From assembly GCF_001522545.3 (NCBI RefSeq), contig NC_031770.1:4214281-4278280 (forward strand): a stretch of DNA of 64,000 bases. The letters are read 5' to 3'. Below are positions 37,501 to 49,900 of this stretch, piece by piece (within the stretch, counting starts at the first letter, position 1; each line of letters starts with the position of its first letter). The DNA comes from Parus major. Its lineage: Eukaryota; Chordata; Aves; Passeriformes; Paridae. The position numbers were made by a program, and so were the translations under genes. A model generated the notes under the pieces. It saw only the letters and a program-made list of their open reading frames with translations, was not told the origin of the DNA and did no database searches.

Positions 37501-39440
37501 CCCTGGTCTGACCCCCAGGATTCCTCTGCATGTTATCAGTTTGGGACAAGACTGTCGTGTGTACAAAGGGCTTATTCCCAATGATAAGTCATCTCTAGAC
37601 AGGATCCTACAAAATCCAGCTATGCTGGGAGCAGAAGGAGGCTAGGAAGCTGTGATTACACAAAAATCACCTCTTCATGCAAGGCAGAAGCATTCCTGCC
37701 CCCAGCTCCCTACCCACCCCGACCTCCCAATAACTAAAGTTCTCAACAAACGTTCAACAAATATTTGGACAAACAGCCAAGGACTTCTCAGAACATCAAA
37801 TGATTATTAAATCTTAAATTGTACTTTCCCAAAATAATTTTCTGCTGCTGTTTGTTTGTTTGAAAGGAAGGGTAGTAAAATCCACAGATGTGTACAGCCA
37901 TAAACCTTTAGATGAGACTCAATTTCCTTGATGTCCAACGATAAAATCCACTAATAAATGTGTACAGATGCAAAGGCCTATTTGTTGTCCTGTCAAGTCA
38001 GGCCATGTGGAACAAAAAGCCTAAAAACAACCAGGAGAGGAACTAATGATGTAGGCTTGCCTCTGCCAAGATGCACTTACTGCAGTTCCTGTGACATTTA
38101 AGGAACATAATGATGGGACATTCCTTTTTAACTTTATTGTTTTGTCAAAAGCGGAGTTTTACAGCTGAAGATCACGTTCCCAAGATAGTCAATTATGCAG
38201 TTATGCAGATTTATACACACACTGTGATCTCCTTTGTGCAGCATGACCAGTTTCTTTGCTAACAATCACTCACATTTGATGACAAAGATGGGGCTGGTGT
38301 CAATATCTCCCATATAGAGCTGGATTTTTTCTTTTTTTCTTTTTTTTATTTTAAATGCTTTCCATGAAAAGCTCTTTAGATCTCCTGGTGCATCAAGACA
38401 GATTTTCTTTTTTTAATCTCCAGATAATTATTTCTGAATGTGCAAATATAGTTTTCAAGGGGAAAAAAACCCACTCTCTGGAGTAACCAAACACCAGATT
38501 TCCGCAGTATGAAAGCCATTTTAAGGCACTGTGGTGTGCTTCGTGGTTAGCCCTGCTTCTACTTAATTAGGGACCCAAGTTATAAGTCCACAGCTGCAGG
38601 AGAGCAGTAAATAGCTATTGCTGACTTCCTTATTGCCAATATGTACATCATGATTGTAGGGTGAAAAGCAGGGAGCTTTTTGTAAACACTGCCTTGTGCA
38701 GCAACAGTACTTTGATGTCATAAAAATGCTGTTACATATTTTAAAGTCTTAATTGTGGTCCACTGTGGTGTTGTCAGCTTCCTGGTGGAGCACTAACCCT
38801 TTCTGTGATTTCTGGGGGATGCAGAACATTGCTTTGCAGGTTTCCTACTTAATGCAACCTATCCTCACTGAGGCAAAGCACCGAGTCCCCCTGCAGCACA
38901 CAACATCCAGGCTGGGGAAGGAAAGGAGAGGGGGAAAGGAAAGGAAAAATCCCCTCCCAGTTTGAAGGGCACTTGCCTGCTCCATATTGTTCTGATTAAC
39001 AGCATCCGCTTGCTCACTGTTAGGAACACTCCCCACTAAACACCCTGGCCAGAAGCCCCTTAATTCAGTGCCTCCAAGACAAGAGTCCCCACAGCAGTGG
39101 TCCCAAATAACCTTCCATCTTTCACCAATATTTGCTACAATATCCAGACAAACCCTCCCACCTCAGCACATTCTGGCTTTGTGCATGGACTCTCTCCAGC
39201 CTCTCTCTGCTACATTCTTCAGGTCACCCAAAATTGAAAGCCTTCAAATTTCTTATTTTTTTTAATGCCCTATCTTGCTTCTGTGACCACTGTTGTCACC
39301 TCAGTATTTTTTTTTTTAAACCAGTTTTCAGCCTTTTTAAGCCCCTCCATGGCAGACAACTTCTTATTGGTACCCCAGAAATGGTGGAAAGCTGTTTGAA
39401 AAAGCCTCAAATCAAAACAAGCAAAGCTTGCAAGAGCAAA
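34589..39440. other. Noncoding sequence, several element-like blocks
   Basis: No gene was recognised. An A15 run is at 35944-35958. Blocks at about 35740-35930, 38100-38250 and 38540-38760 look like conserved noncoding DNA: they are unique, keep rare CpGs (CATCCGTCACGG; AAAGCGGAG; CTTCGTGG), and hold ATTA-type cores (CTTAATTAGGG). A T/C-rich run lies at 38325-38347. Conservation was not tested. Confidence 0.35.
35944..35958. repeat. A15 homopolymer
   Basis: Fifteen consecutive A residues, with no recognisable retroposed sequence upstream. Confidence 0.85.
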
Positions 39441-39447
39441 AACTCAC

Positions 39448-39680
39448 CTGGTGTCACCAAAACCACTTCTGTTCCCAAGCCAGTGCCAAGGCCTGCCCCA
39501 GCTGCAGGGCCAGCTGCTCAGGGTGGTGGGACAGACTCTGCAGCACCCACCAGCCCTCCTGAGCCCACACTTGGCATTAATCACTGGCTCTCCACACAGC
39601 CACCTGATCCAGAGTGCTCTCTCCTCATCTCCAGGATCCACTCCTATGCTCTGGGCTTTGCAGGTTGTCTGCCTGATCAC
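39448..39680 (-). other. Unassigned GC-richer block with a strong minus-strand donor
   Basis: The minus strand has a consensus donor, CAG|GTGAGT, with the exon side ending at 39448. The sequence just upstream of it is open in at least one frame for about 75 codons but lacks an ATG. The opposite strand is also open here and reads as a proline/alanine-rich segment (for example VPKPVPRPAPAAGPAA). I recognise no family in either reading. It could be a noncoding exon, a decayed gene fragment, or simply a GC-richer patch. Confidence 0.2.
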
Positions 39681-39806
39681 AGAAGTTCCTCCTGGCCTTC
39701 AGAGCAAGTGTTCTTCTAGAGAGATCAGGCCATCAGGTTGTCTGCCTGATCACAGAAGTTCCTCCTGGCTTTCAGAGCAAGTGTTCTTCTAGAGAGATCA
39801 GGCCAT
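39661..39806. repeat. Recent 73-bp tandem duplication
   Basis: Bases 39661-39733 are repeated at 39734-39806 with a single C/T difference (CCTGGCCTTC in the first copy, CCTGGCTTTC in the second). The unit starts CAGGTTGTCTGCC and ends GATCAGGCCAT. One mismatch in 73 bp implies a young event or ongoing exchange between copies. It could also be an assembly artefact. Confidence 0.95.
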
Positions 39807-42800
39807 CCATCAGCAAAGAAAGAACTCGGTCTCAGAAGAAAACCTTAAGGAGTGGACAGGACACTGAAGAGGAGGACTAAGGTCCAGTCCCAGCTCTGCT
39901 GTCACCCTGATAAGCACAAAGAGATCTTTTCCTCTTTTCACACTTTTCTCCACCTGTTTCCACAAAGGTTAAGTGGAGACCAGCTCCTCTCAGCAGAAGG
40001 TATTTGGCAGGTGTGGTGGGCAGCACGCCGAGGATGGCACTCGCAAGCTCACATTCTATTTCATGTCAATAAATAAAAGCCACCTATTCCCACTTAGGCT
40101 GAACAGGCTGTCAGGAAAAGGTTCCAGATTCTTCCCCTGTTGCCAGCAATGCATTCAGGGATCAAACATCACCTGTAAACAGGCTGCTGACCTCAAGTAG
40201 TCTTTTCTAGACATCCTTGTAAACAGAAATAAAGGACAATGCTAGAAACCGCAGAGGGAGGACTTACATCCACAGAGATGGGATTTGTGCAGTGTCCCTG
40301 GTAAACACCAGCACTTTGGAACTTGTCTTGATGAATGGGATTGTCTGATGGCAACACAATGGGGACTGATGATGAAATGGTGACAAATGGGTTTCCTCCC
40401 GGCTGGACTCAGCTATTATTTGCCATCTGCACAGTCTGTCTCATGGAAATGTATTTTGCAACATCAACACTGAGTTCATGAAAAAAAACCCCAAAGAGTC
40501 CTGTCTGACAAAGGCAGCTCCCTGAGCAAGAAGCAACTGGATTAAAGGCACAGAAGAAGACAACAGCTGTTTCCAAGGGAGTTGTAGACCACAAAGAATG
40601 ACCCAGCAAAGAGAGAGATGGTTTTAGTTTATACACCTGCATTTACCAAATCAGCAGAGCATCTGAGATCAGCCTCGATAGCTCAGTCTTTAGATTAGGG
40701 GGTGGGGATACCACTGAGGAAAGGAAATGCAGGGAAAAAAGCTGGCCAGGAGAAAGAAGAGTTAAGACAAATTTAATTGACTTCACAGTAGGGAGCAACA
40801 AAAGGAAAGATATTTGTGAAGCCATTATAAATTGGCAAGGAAAGTAGGGGAAAACAGACAAATCAGTCACACAGGAGAAGAAAAGAGCTTTGCCAGAACT
40901 GAACTGTCAGGCTGTCTCATAGTGACACCCAACCCATTTGGTTATGCTTCAGTTCAAGCTGAGTTTGTTGGGTGTCTGGGCCTGCAAGCAGCTCTTCTGA
41001 AAAGCTACAAATGTCACCCCCAGAGCTGCCTCTGGGTGGGACACCACATCTGGGTGCAGCTTAAGATCCCTACATGAACACAAATATCTCCCAGTCCAAT
41101 TACAAAGACAGAATTTGAGTTTCTGTTCTGAAAGGGCACACCAAGAACAAGCTAAGGGAACAGAGCCACCATCCAAACACTTTTTCCTTCACTCTTTGCT
41201 GTCCTAAGGAGATTAAATAATATAAGGAAGGTAGTGGGATAAACTAGAGATTAGAGACAAGTTTTCAAGTCCTAGTTAGTCACTTGGCACACAGTGCAAT
41301 CCAAAGGCACACATCAGTCCCCTGAAGAGATCCCATAGGATATCACTGATGGTACAGGAGGCACTCAAATGCTGTACCAGGAAACACAGCACAGTGCAAC
41401 AAACCCCTGAATGAAACCAAGTTTAGGTTAGGTGTGCTTAGGATCAGGTGTGCTGTGGGCTGCTTGGGGATAAATGAAAATAAATAAGAAACACACACAA
41501 AACCCCCAAGAAACACCACCAAACCAATACATTTAAATAAACAAGTAAAAGTTTTCTGCTTCATTGACTGGCCTTATGTTTGCATATCCAGCATCACGGG
41601 ATATATTTGCCTCAAGGCTCTTGCTGGCATCCTATTTCTTGTTGGCCTATTAGAAATTCAGAGGAATAATATTTTATCAGTAAGTGTTAAACTACTGACT
41701 CAGAGCATAAAGTCAGAGGTTTCATCCTTAAAGTAAATGGCTGACTTTTCTCTCATTTCTAAAATCAGATCATTCCTGCTTCTGCCAGTTTCTCTGTGTC
41801 ACCTACTGGCCACTTGCTTTGTGTTCCAAGACTGCTGTGCATTTGGCTGCTGTTGGTGAAGCTCTAGAAACCAGTCTCAGTTTCAGAAAGGTAGCATCAA
41901 GCATGAGAGGCCACCATGCCAGCCAGAGTCTATAGCGACAAATAACCCTTAAAAACAGATGAATTGAGTCTCCTTTATGCTGTATGTATTTTAAAGCCCA
42001 TACAACAACAAAACTGATTTAGCAGAAGGCAGAAATGGCATATCTTAATTTACAAAGCTTCACCGAGAGACATGTCCTTTCCACCTTCATCTTTTTCTGG
42101 GAAATAAAAAATCCCTCCAAAACTCTTTTATGGTAAAGACCTAAGATTGGTCAGAACCAAACCAAGAGATACAAAAGCCAGGAACACCAAGTGGTGCTCT
42201 ACTGCACACTGATTTGATGAATCATGTCAGAGATGGAGCTTGAAATAACTGTAAAACCATTACCAGAATCCAGATTAGAAAAGGATAAATTAGACAAGCT
42301 GTCCCCATCCACAGAGTAATTGGGGAGCAGTTTTTAGCATAACCAAACTGAGGCAACATTAACTCTTGAGCCCCTAAAGGGTCACTGCACAGTACTCAGG
42401 CAGGAGTTCTATTTGCACTGGGTGTGAGTGGGTACTTATATACCCACCTACAGGCATGGACTTGTGGATACCCCCAAATTACTGACTGACTCAGGAGGCA
42501 ACATTTCTGGAAATAATGATTCAGTGCCGTGGGGTGGCTGCATGAATCTGTTCCCTCCCATCAAACCCAGCACAGACACCCGTAACCTCAGGTCTGTGGT
42601 ATTTCTCTCTTTGGAAACATGCAAAAATGTTGGGAGTGTTCAAATATCTTTAAACAGTGTTGAAGATCTTATCTGCTGTGTTGCATACAGCACCCAATTC
42701 TGGCAGGCTACCTGGAAATACCATTCCCTTGGATTTAATTACCAGTATCTGTGTTTGTTTCATTTCCCCACCTCTCACCAAAAAAAATTTAAAACCCAGT

Positions 42801-45800
42801 ATGGGCTATAGATAGCTTCATTAGCTTAGGTTTTAAAACATTACCTTAGCTTAGCTGCTTCTTAAAACAGTCCACGTTAATCTAATTTCTCAATGGACAC
42901 TGATTTCTAAAACATATTTATGATCCAAATGAATTCCTTCAAGTTTTTCCAATAAGCTTTCTTTTACCTTAGACAGTACAGAAGCATTTCCAGGCTGAAA
43001 TCCCATTTGTGTCCTAAATTACTGGCATGTTCATAGCACAATGTCTATTTTTCAAAGAACGTGAAGTTCTGACAGATGCATGAATAGGAGGCATCAAAAG
43101 GACTGGAGGAGGAAAAAAAAGCAAAATGCTTAACTCCTTGAAGCAAACACACCTCAAAACCCATTATTTTAGGAAGAACACATAACATCTGTCCAGTTCT
43201 AATAAATAAGATTTAGGATAAGAATCTAGTTTAGGAACCAAAAAAAAAAAAAATAGTTGCAGTTACACCTGGGATGAATTTGGTTTAGCAGCCCACTTAT
43301 CTGTACATAAAAGTTAAATAAATTCCCCTTAAACAGCAGGTTATCAAGCAGAAATCAGCAACACCTGCTATATTTGTACAATAACAATAACAAGCTGGGA
43401 TGCCATTCATTTATGGTAAAAAGAATGCCAAGTTTGCCAAGATTTGTTTTGGCCGCCGGTAAATCTGTGTCTAATAGGCAAGTGATGCATTTCATGGAAA
43501 ATAAGCTGCACCTGGATTTGAGTCATACCTTGTCCCCTTGAAAACCTGTCATATCCTCCTACTTAAATGTCTCTGATACAATAAACACATGAGCATAAAC
43601 AAGGCCTGACTCTTTTGCCCTGTCTCTCTCTTCATTCCAGACAGGAAACATAAACCAGCTAACAGCCTGAGATGCATGAAACCATTTCTAAAGCTACTTT
43701 GGGCCATTTGTTTAATGTCATCCAGGATCTCTTTTGTGCACTGGACAATTTTCCTACCATGTGTTTGCTTATTGTGTTACCTGCTGCTGCATTGCCATGC
43801 AGAGAGAGCCATGTAATGGAAAGTGGAGCCAGACTAGTCTTCACAGAAGGTGCCTGATCCTGCACCACTGAGGTGAAGAGGAGCTTCAAAAGGGACAGAT
43901 GGTGCAGGTGGACTCGTAAAATGTAGCTACGTTAATATTCTTGCAGTGAAATCTATGTGAAAAACATGGAAAAAATGGAATGGGTATCATATGGGAGATG
44001 CTACACATTTGTTACCAGCCATGACTCGAAAAGGAAAGATGTTAGATATAAGAATATCTTCACTTTTAGGTCCCAGCATGAACGAAGTGCATGTGGCTGA
44101 CGGTGACAGCTTTGAGGGGCTGAGTCAGGCAGCACAAAGGCCATTGGGAGCAATCCAGCCCCACATCCATCCCACAGACAGGTGGGGAATGGGGCAGGGT
44201 GGTGCCTCAGCTGAGTGAGGAACTCCCAACACCTGCAAACAGCTGCATTCCCCAGCTTGGAGGAGTCACATCACTGCTCCCCAGGGCACATGGCAGCAGG
44301 GAAAGCAGGGCACTCCCACACCAAGAGGCTTGTGCAGGAATGTCAGCAATGCTATCCTGAATTTCTACACCACAATAACAGAGGTTGTGCACACATTTGA
44401 TGCATGGAAACCCCTTGATTTTGGACGGCCCCGTTCCCCCAGCACTTGGAAAAACCCTCAGGCCTGCTACAAGTACAAGGATTTCTGCTGTATGAAAATT
44501 CCCACTACTATTTTAGGTTTTACTGGCAAAATTCAGCCAATTTTCCCCTCTTTGCCTGTCACGTGTCACATTGCAAGGCAGGTGCAAAGCTTGCAGAATT
44601 TCAAACTTTCACTTGAACATATTTTTCCCTTCATTTATACATTGACTTTTCCATACAGGATCTACGCATGTCGACACACCTGAAAACGGGTAACTAGATC
44701 CCTTTTCCACATTTAATGAGTGCTTCCCTCATTATTCTCCTTCCTGTAGGGCCACACAGGTAGATATAAAAGGGAAAATTAAAATGACTCAAAGTCACTT
44801 CAGTAATCCCCAGACCACCCATGTCATTAGCACTGCTCCTCCAGCAAATGCTCCATTTCAAGGGGTTCTATGTCACTTGCAATAATTTTGGAGCAAGACA
44901 GACCATAAAACCTCCTAGAGCTGCTTGACAGAGGCAGTGGGACGCACACTCTGGCACTCCAATAACTCAGCCTAAACACAGCAGCCCCTCAACAAATCAC
45001 AAACACTGGCTAATAAAGAACTAGAGTTTCCCACCCACACCAATGATTTTTCTTAAATGCTCGTTCCCTGCTCATTCCTCAATTCCATTTTCTTTCTCAG
45101 ACTCTTCAGTGGGTGGAAAGAACAATCAGGCAAAACCAGTTTACTGAGTATTTCTGAGAAGAGACTGTCTGGATTGGGGTTGTGCATGTATGCCTGGCTG
45201 CTGAAGTAATGTCAGGGCAACCAGGGAGAACATGGTGACCTGGAAAAAAGCCTAACCCTCGGGAAGGGAATGTGGGTCGTGATAACAGGGTTAGACAAGG
45301 GACAGAAAGGGAAATGGAGGGTGATTTGCTGATGTGTGCATGTTTAGGCAAGTAGTATGGGAAATGAAAAAGAGGAACTGAAAGCATCAAGACATAATCA
45401 AAATTATAGGTTAGTGTATATATATAATGGAATAACATAGGACTGGAAAATTAACATTGAATATATTTGGGAATAACTAGCAGGGGAAAATAAATTCTGT
45501 TCAGAAATTCTTGCTGGAAGACTGGATAAAACAGCATGAAAAAATGGTAAGAACCACAGATGCAGTTTGTTAAATCTTAAACTAGGAAGGTGATGATGAA
45601 GAGGCTTCTTGGCCCCCCAGAATTCTACTGTAAGATTACCCAAAGGGGGATTTAATGCATCCTGATATCTTTTGTAACATCTGCTGTACCTTTCCCAAGA
45701 GCACAGTGTCTAGGGAAGGCAATAAAGGCAAACAGAAGCAGCTTGGCCTTGATTAGTGAGGAGGAGCCAAAAGAGACATAAAGCAAAAGGCACTTTTGTG

Positions 45801-46529
45801 ATACTGGGAAGTAACGAGGCAATCAGAGCAGAAGGAAGATCACAGGCAGCATTAAAGCCACCAAAACTTGCTCAGACTGCCATGGTTCCTGCTGTCACTG
45901 ATATGTATTTCCATGCAGATATGAACACAGCAAGGCTGCACTCTGGGTTGGAAGCACAAAGCAGTGTCCCTGAGGAGCTGTGATCCGGGTAAAGCTGTGG
46001 CATCCAGTTATTACCAACTCTACATTTTCCTCATCTCCTAATGGGAAAAGAACAAAAAGTTACAAATGCATTGCTATAATTCAATTTTCATCCACAAATT
46101 AATTCCAAGAGGTGAAGGATGAGTTCTGTCTCAATAATGTCTCAGAGGCATCTGGAGCAGTGCCTGCACTTAGTAGTAAAGCTTTTTCAATAAGAGCTCT
46201 GCTCTGCAGCACTGAGTCACTCCTAGTAGCAGAAGTTCACTTGCAATATCACATATCACCATCCGTGACTCTCACATGTTCCAGGCTTTGAAGGCACGGC
46301 ACTGATTGAGAAGCTGTGTTTGAAATGGTGCTCAAATGCTGGGGTTACAAACACTCACAGGTTCAGTGCCATTTCTAAATGATCAGAGGATAAGTCTGAT
46401 GCTGTTACTCTGATTATCTCCAGGACTTTTCTCTTTTGCAAGAACTCTACCACAACTACAATGAGTTGTGTCCAGCAAGTCACTTTTCTAAGAAAAAAAA
46501 GGCACAAAACAATAAAAAAAAACCAACTA
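39807..46529. other. Noncoding sequence, no recognised gene
   Basis: Short open frames only, none recognised. An A14 run is at 43240-43253. The block at about 43420-43570 (TGGCCGCCGGTAAATC onward, CpG-retaining, with AATAAGCTGCACC) looks element-like. No tRNA or snRNA signature was seen. Confidence 0.4.
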
Positions 46530-46937
46530 GTGTCCCTCTTCTGTAAGGACAGGCTGAGAGAGTTGGGGCTGTTCAGGCTAGAGAAGAAAAAGTTCTGGGG
46601 AGGCATTCCAGCACAAAGGGGGCTACAAGAGATGGACTTTTCACAAAGGCTGGAATGACAGGACAAGGGGGGATGGATTCAAACTGATGCAGGGCTGATT
46701 TAGACTAGAAAACAGTATAGAAGTAAACAGGAAGAACCTTTACTGTGAAGGTGGTGAAGCACTGGGACAGGTTACCCAGATAAAATGTGGATGTCCCATC
46801 CCTAGCAGTGCTCAAGGCCAGGTTGGATGGGGCTTTTAGCAGCCTGGTCTAGTGAAAGTTCTCCCTGCCCACAGCAGGGCAGTTGGAAAAAGATGGTCTC
46901 TAATGTCTGTTCTAGCCCAAAAACATTCTGTGATTTG
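46530..46937 (+). mobile_element. CR1 LINE, 5'-truncated 3' end, sense
   Basis: The plus strand follows the avian CR1 3' consensus from AGGACAGGCTGAGAGAGTTG through GGACAAGGGGGGATGG, GTTCAAG-type CTCAAGGCCAGGTTGGATGG and TGGTCTAGTG. It ends at the degenerate 8-mer tail ATTCTGTG-ATTTGAAG near 46937. An ORF2 scrap is readable as DRLRELGLFRLEKKKF before point changes and small indels break it. Substitutions are spread throughout (for example AGACTAGAAAACAGTATAG in place of the usual run), so it appears old. It lies in the opposite orientation to the copy at 34.1-34.6 kb. Confidence 0.93.
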
Positions 46938-49900
46938 AAGTACAGGCAGGAAATTAATTTACAGCCCACAAATACTATCATGCTATTTTTAATATCTGCT
47001 GAATTCCTAAAACAGATCCACAGCACAAGTGGTTAAGATATACCTGTCATCCACTTGCAGCAGCTAAAAAAAGATCTTGCAAGATGTTTGGTGAAGCAGA
47101 CAGCAAACTGGGATCCTTTAGAGGGTAAATCACTGTAAATTATTTGATTTGAGCTTGGGACAGAGCTGGTGATTTAACATGGCTGTAGAGCACAAGTAGA
47201 GCTATTTAAACCCTTTAGCTGAATCTCAGAGCTTTTCTACTCACCTGGTGATGTTTCTATAATACATAAAGGAAATACTTAAAACCAAAGACAAGAGTCC
47301 TTCTGCCATGTAAAAAAAGATTTAATCTCTTTATCAGGGGTAGATGTCACAGTGCAGGGAGTGGTCAGGCCACATTTGTATCTTTGCACACATGGATGGA
47401 AACGGTTTCATTTCCTTGAGCAGCAGTTTACTCAGGATAAACTGAGTTGATATGTTGATACGTCAGGTAAAAACCTGTAACAACAACCATGTTCAGAAAT
47501 GATTACAGCAGGCTTTGTGGCCAGGACACCTTCAGGATGGCTTTGACCTTGTGACAGGAATTATGAAGACTGTAATTATCAATGGCATGGCCACAATAGA
47601 TTGTTAAAGCTTTAAAAAATTCATGGCTTTCCTTGTACGCTGGATAAATGCCTTAAGTAGAGAAAGACTTATTTTGGAACAAAGCCATCCACACAAGGAC
47701 TTGCATCTGCACAAGTTACATGACTGTAATTCCACTCAAATATCCCACAAAGATGAGCCCTTTGTAAACCTTTCCCCTCAAGGAATCCTTTTTTGATCAG
47801 CTTTTCCTGCACCTTCTAGTCTTGCCACAGCAGCAGCTCTGCTCCTGTGGGTGTGTGAAGCACACCCGAGTGGTCCATCAGAGCAGTGACACACAGGCAC
47901 TGCTGGCTTGGCTCATACCTGAGCAGAGGAATCACTGAGCAACTCAAATCGCATCAGAGGGATCACTGGATAATTTCTGGAGCCTGTGTAAGCCCTGGGT
48001 GGGTCACTCTTCACTGGGTGTCCTTCTGTTAGTGATTGACTCAAAAAACAAAGCAGGGAGGGATGCTCGTAGCCAGGCTTTATTCCACTCACCTATTCCA
48101 ACATGTATTTGACAGGCACTCAAAGCTACAAGGCACCCACAGAGAAAAACAACAGCCATGCCAACCTGTTGATATTCTAAACAGCCAGATACACCTCCTG
48201 GTAAAGTAAAAACTGCAAGTGTGCTGTCAGACTTTAGTCCCCCGAGCTCCTCTTTTCTCTAGCCGGCAATGGTGAGAGGGATGGAGGAAGTCCTCCAGAA
48301 GACAACCCACATTCCCAAAAATATTTTCCAAACCCAGGTTTCACTGAAGTGCTGCATGTACCTTGACACAGACCAAGGACAAACAGTAGCATATACAGAA
48401 TGGAAAAAGCAGACAAGCCTTCATAACATCTCCTGCACAATTTCATCCTTCAGAGGCACATTTATTCACACAATTCACTGCCACAGCTGAAATGCTGCTC
48501 TAAAAAAATTTGGCCCTCATTGTTTGTTTGATGGACTGCCTTTTCAATTATTTTTCTTGCCTTTAGCATCTATCTTAATACTCTAACAGCTGCTTAAATG
48601 GTCAAAAAAAAAAGTGATCTTCTGTAGAGCTGCTTGGAAAGTGCTTGATTTTTCCTGGGCAAAACATCAATGGAAATACATAATAGTTTTCATCTCAATT
48701 TTTCAAAGGAAAAATTTCAATTTTTTGGCTGAAACTCAAATACCAAAATATTTCAACCAAAACCCAAAATATTTCCATTAGGAAATGCTACTGCATGGTG
48801 TCCTGGGAGATGGAATTCCAGATCTCATGCTCTCATTTCCCTTTATGCCCCATGATACAGCTGATTTCCCTTTTTCCAGATGAAAGCTACTGCATCACTG
48901 AAGTTGTATTCCCTAATTCCTGGTGGGACACACACTAGAGAAATGAACAGGGATCTGAGGCTGAAGAATACCAGCAAATTCCCACACTACCCTTTCAGAT
49001 TACACAGATGGAAACATTTTGGTTTTCAAGAAAGGTTTCAAGAGAAAGGTTTCCCTGGAAAGCAAGCCTTTTTCAAGGTAAGCTTAATTGAAAACCTGTG
49101 ATTTCTGTCAACAGGCAGTTTCAGGACAGCTATTTTGTTTCAGCTGGTTGAACAGATCCTGCTGTTGAGCATTATTCCAGATTCCCATACAGCCTGAGTG
49201 CAGTTAGCTATAGCAGCCAGACTTCCAAAGGTTTCTAGATGACCTGGGCATTCCTTTTCTGGGGGGTTTTGAAATGAACACCCCAATCCTGCAGGCTTTG
49301 ACAACAATCTGTGCTGGTAAGAGGCAACTCAAGGCAATGAGCAAGGTGAGCCTTTGAGGATAAGTGACTAAATGGCTTTTTGAATTCAGGAAACACCAGC
49401 CTGGCTTTACTTTGTGGCACACAAATTTGCCAGCAGAACTCAGAGCATTCCAGGGCTGCTTTTGGATGTTAAGGATAAATTTACATCTTTGATGAGACTC
49501 TTGCTTCTTCACACCACTGCCTGGCAAGCTCCAAGAGATGTGGTCCCTTGAGAAGGAAGGAGAACAAGCATTTATGGAGCAGCAGGGAAACCAGACAGCA
49601 TAACCTTGGGTTATCCAAGGGCTGCAAGGCTCTCGGAGGGAAATGACCTCTGCGAGTCACTAAATTTAGTGTGACAAAACCATTCCCTGGACTCCAAGTG
49701 AAGGCCAGCTTTGCTCCCTTCCTAGGGACAGAGAGGGGAGAGGGCTGACAGACACCTTACTGAACTCACATTTGGGATGGATTTGAGCATCTCTCCTTGA
49801 AGTCCTCTCTACCACTGAGACCTTTTGTCCACGGGCTCAGCTGCTTTTCCTTCAAGTTGCCACATCACAGGGCTTTCTCTGCTTTGCCTTTCCAACCAAA

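Noticed and set aside
38670..38705. TGTAAACACTGCC considered as a miR-30-family seed
   Set aside because: Beyond TGTAAACA the mature sequence does not match, and no precursor hairpin was apparent.
39132..39719. 195-codon plus-strand open frame, the longest in the window
   Set aside because: It starts at TTG and runs through a phenylalanine/cysteine-rich AT-rich part into an unrelated proline-rich part and then into the 73-bp duplication. This patchwork looks like chance and not like one protein.
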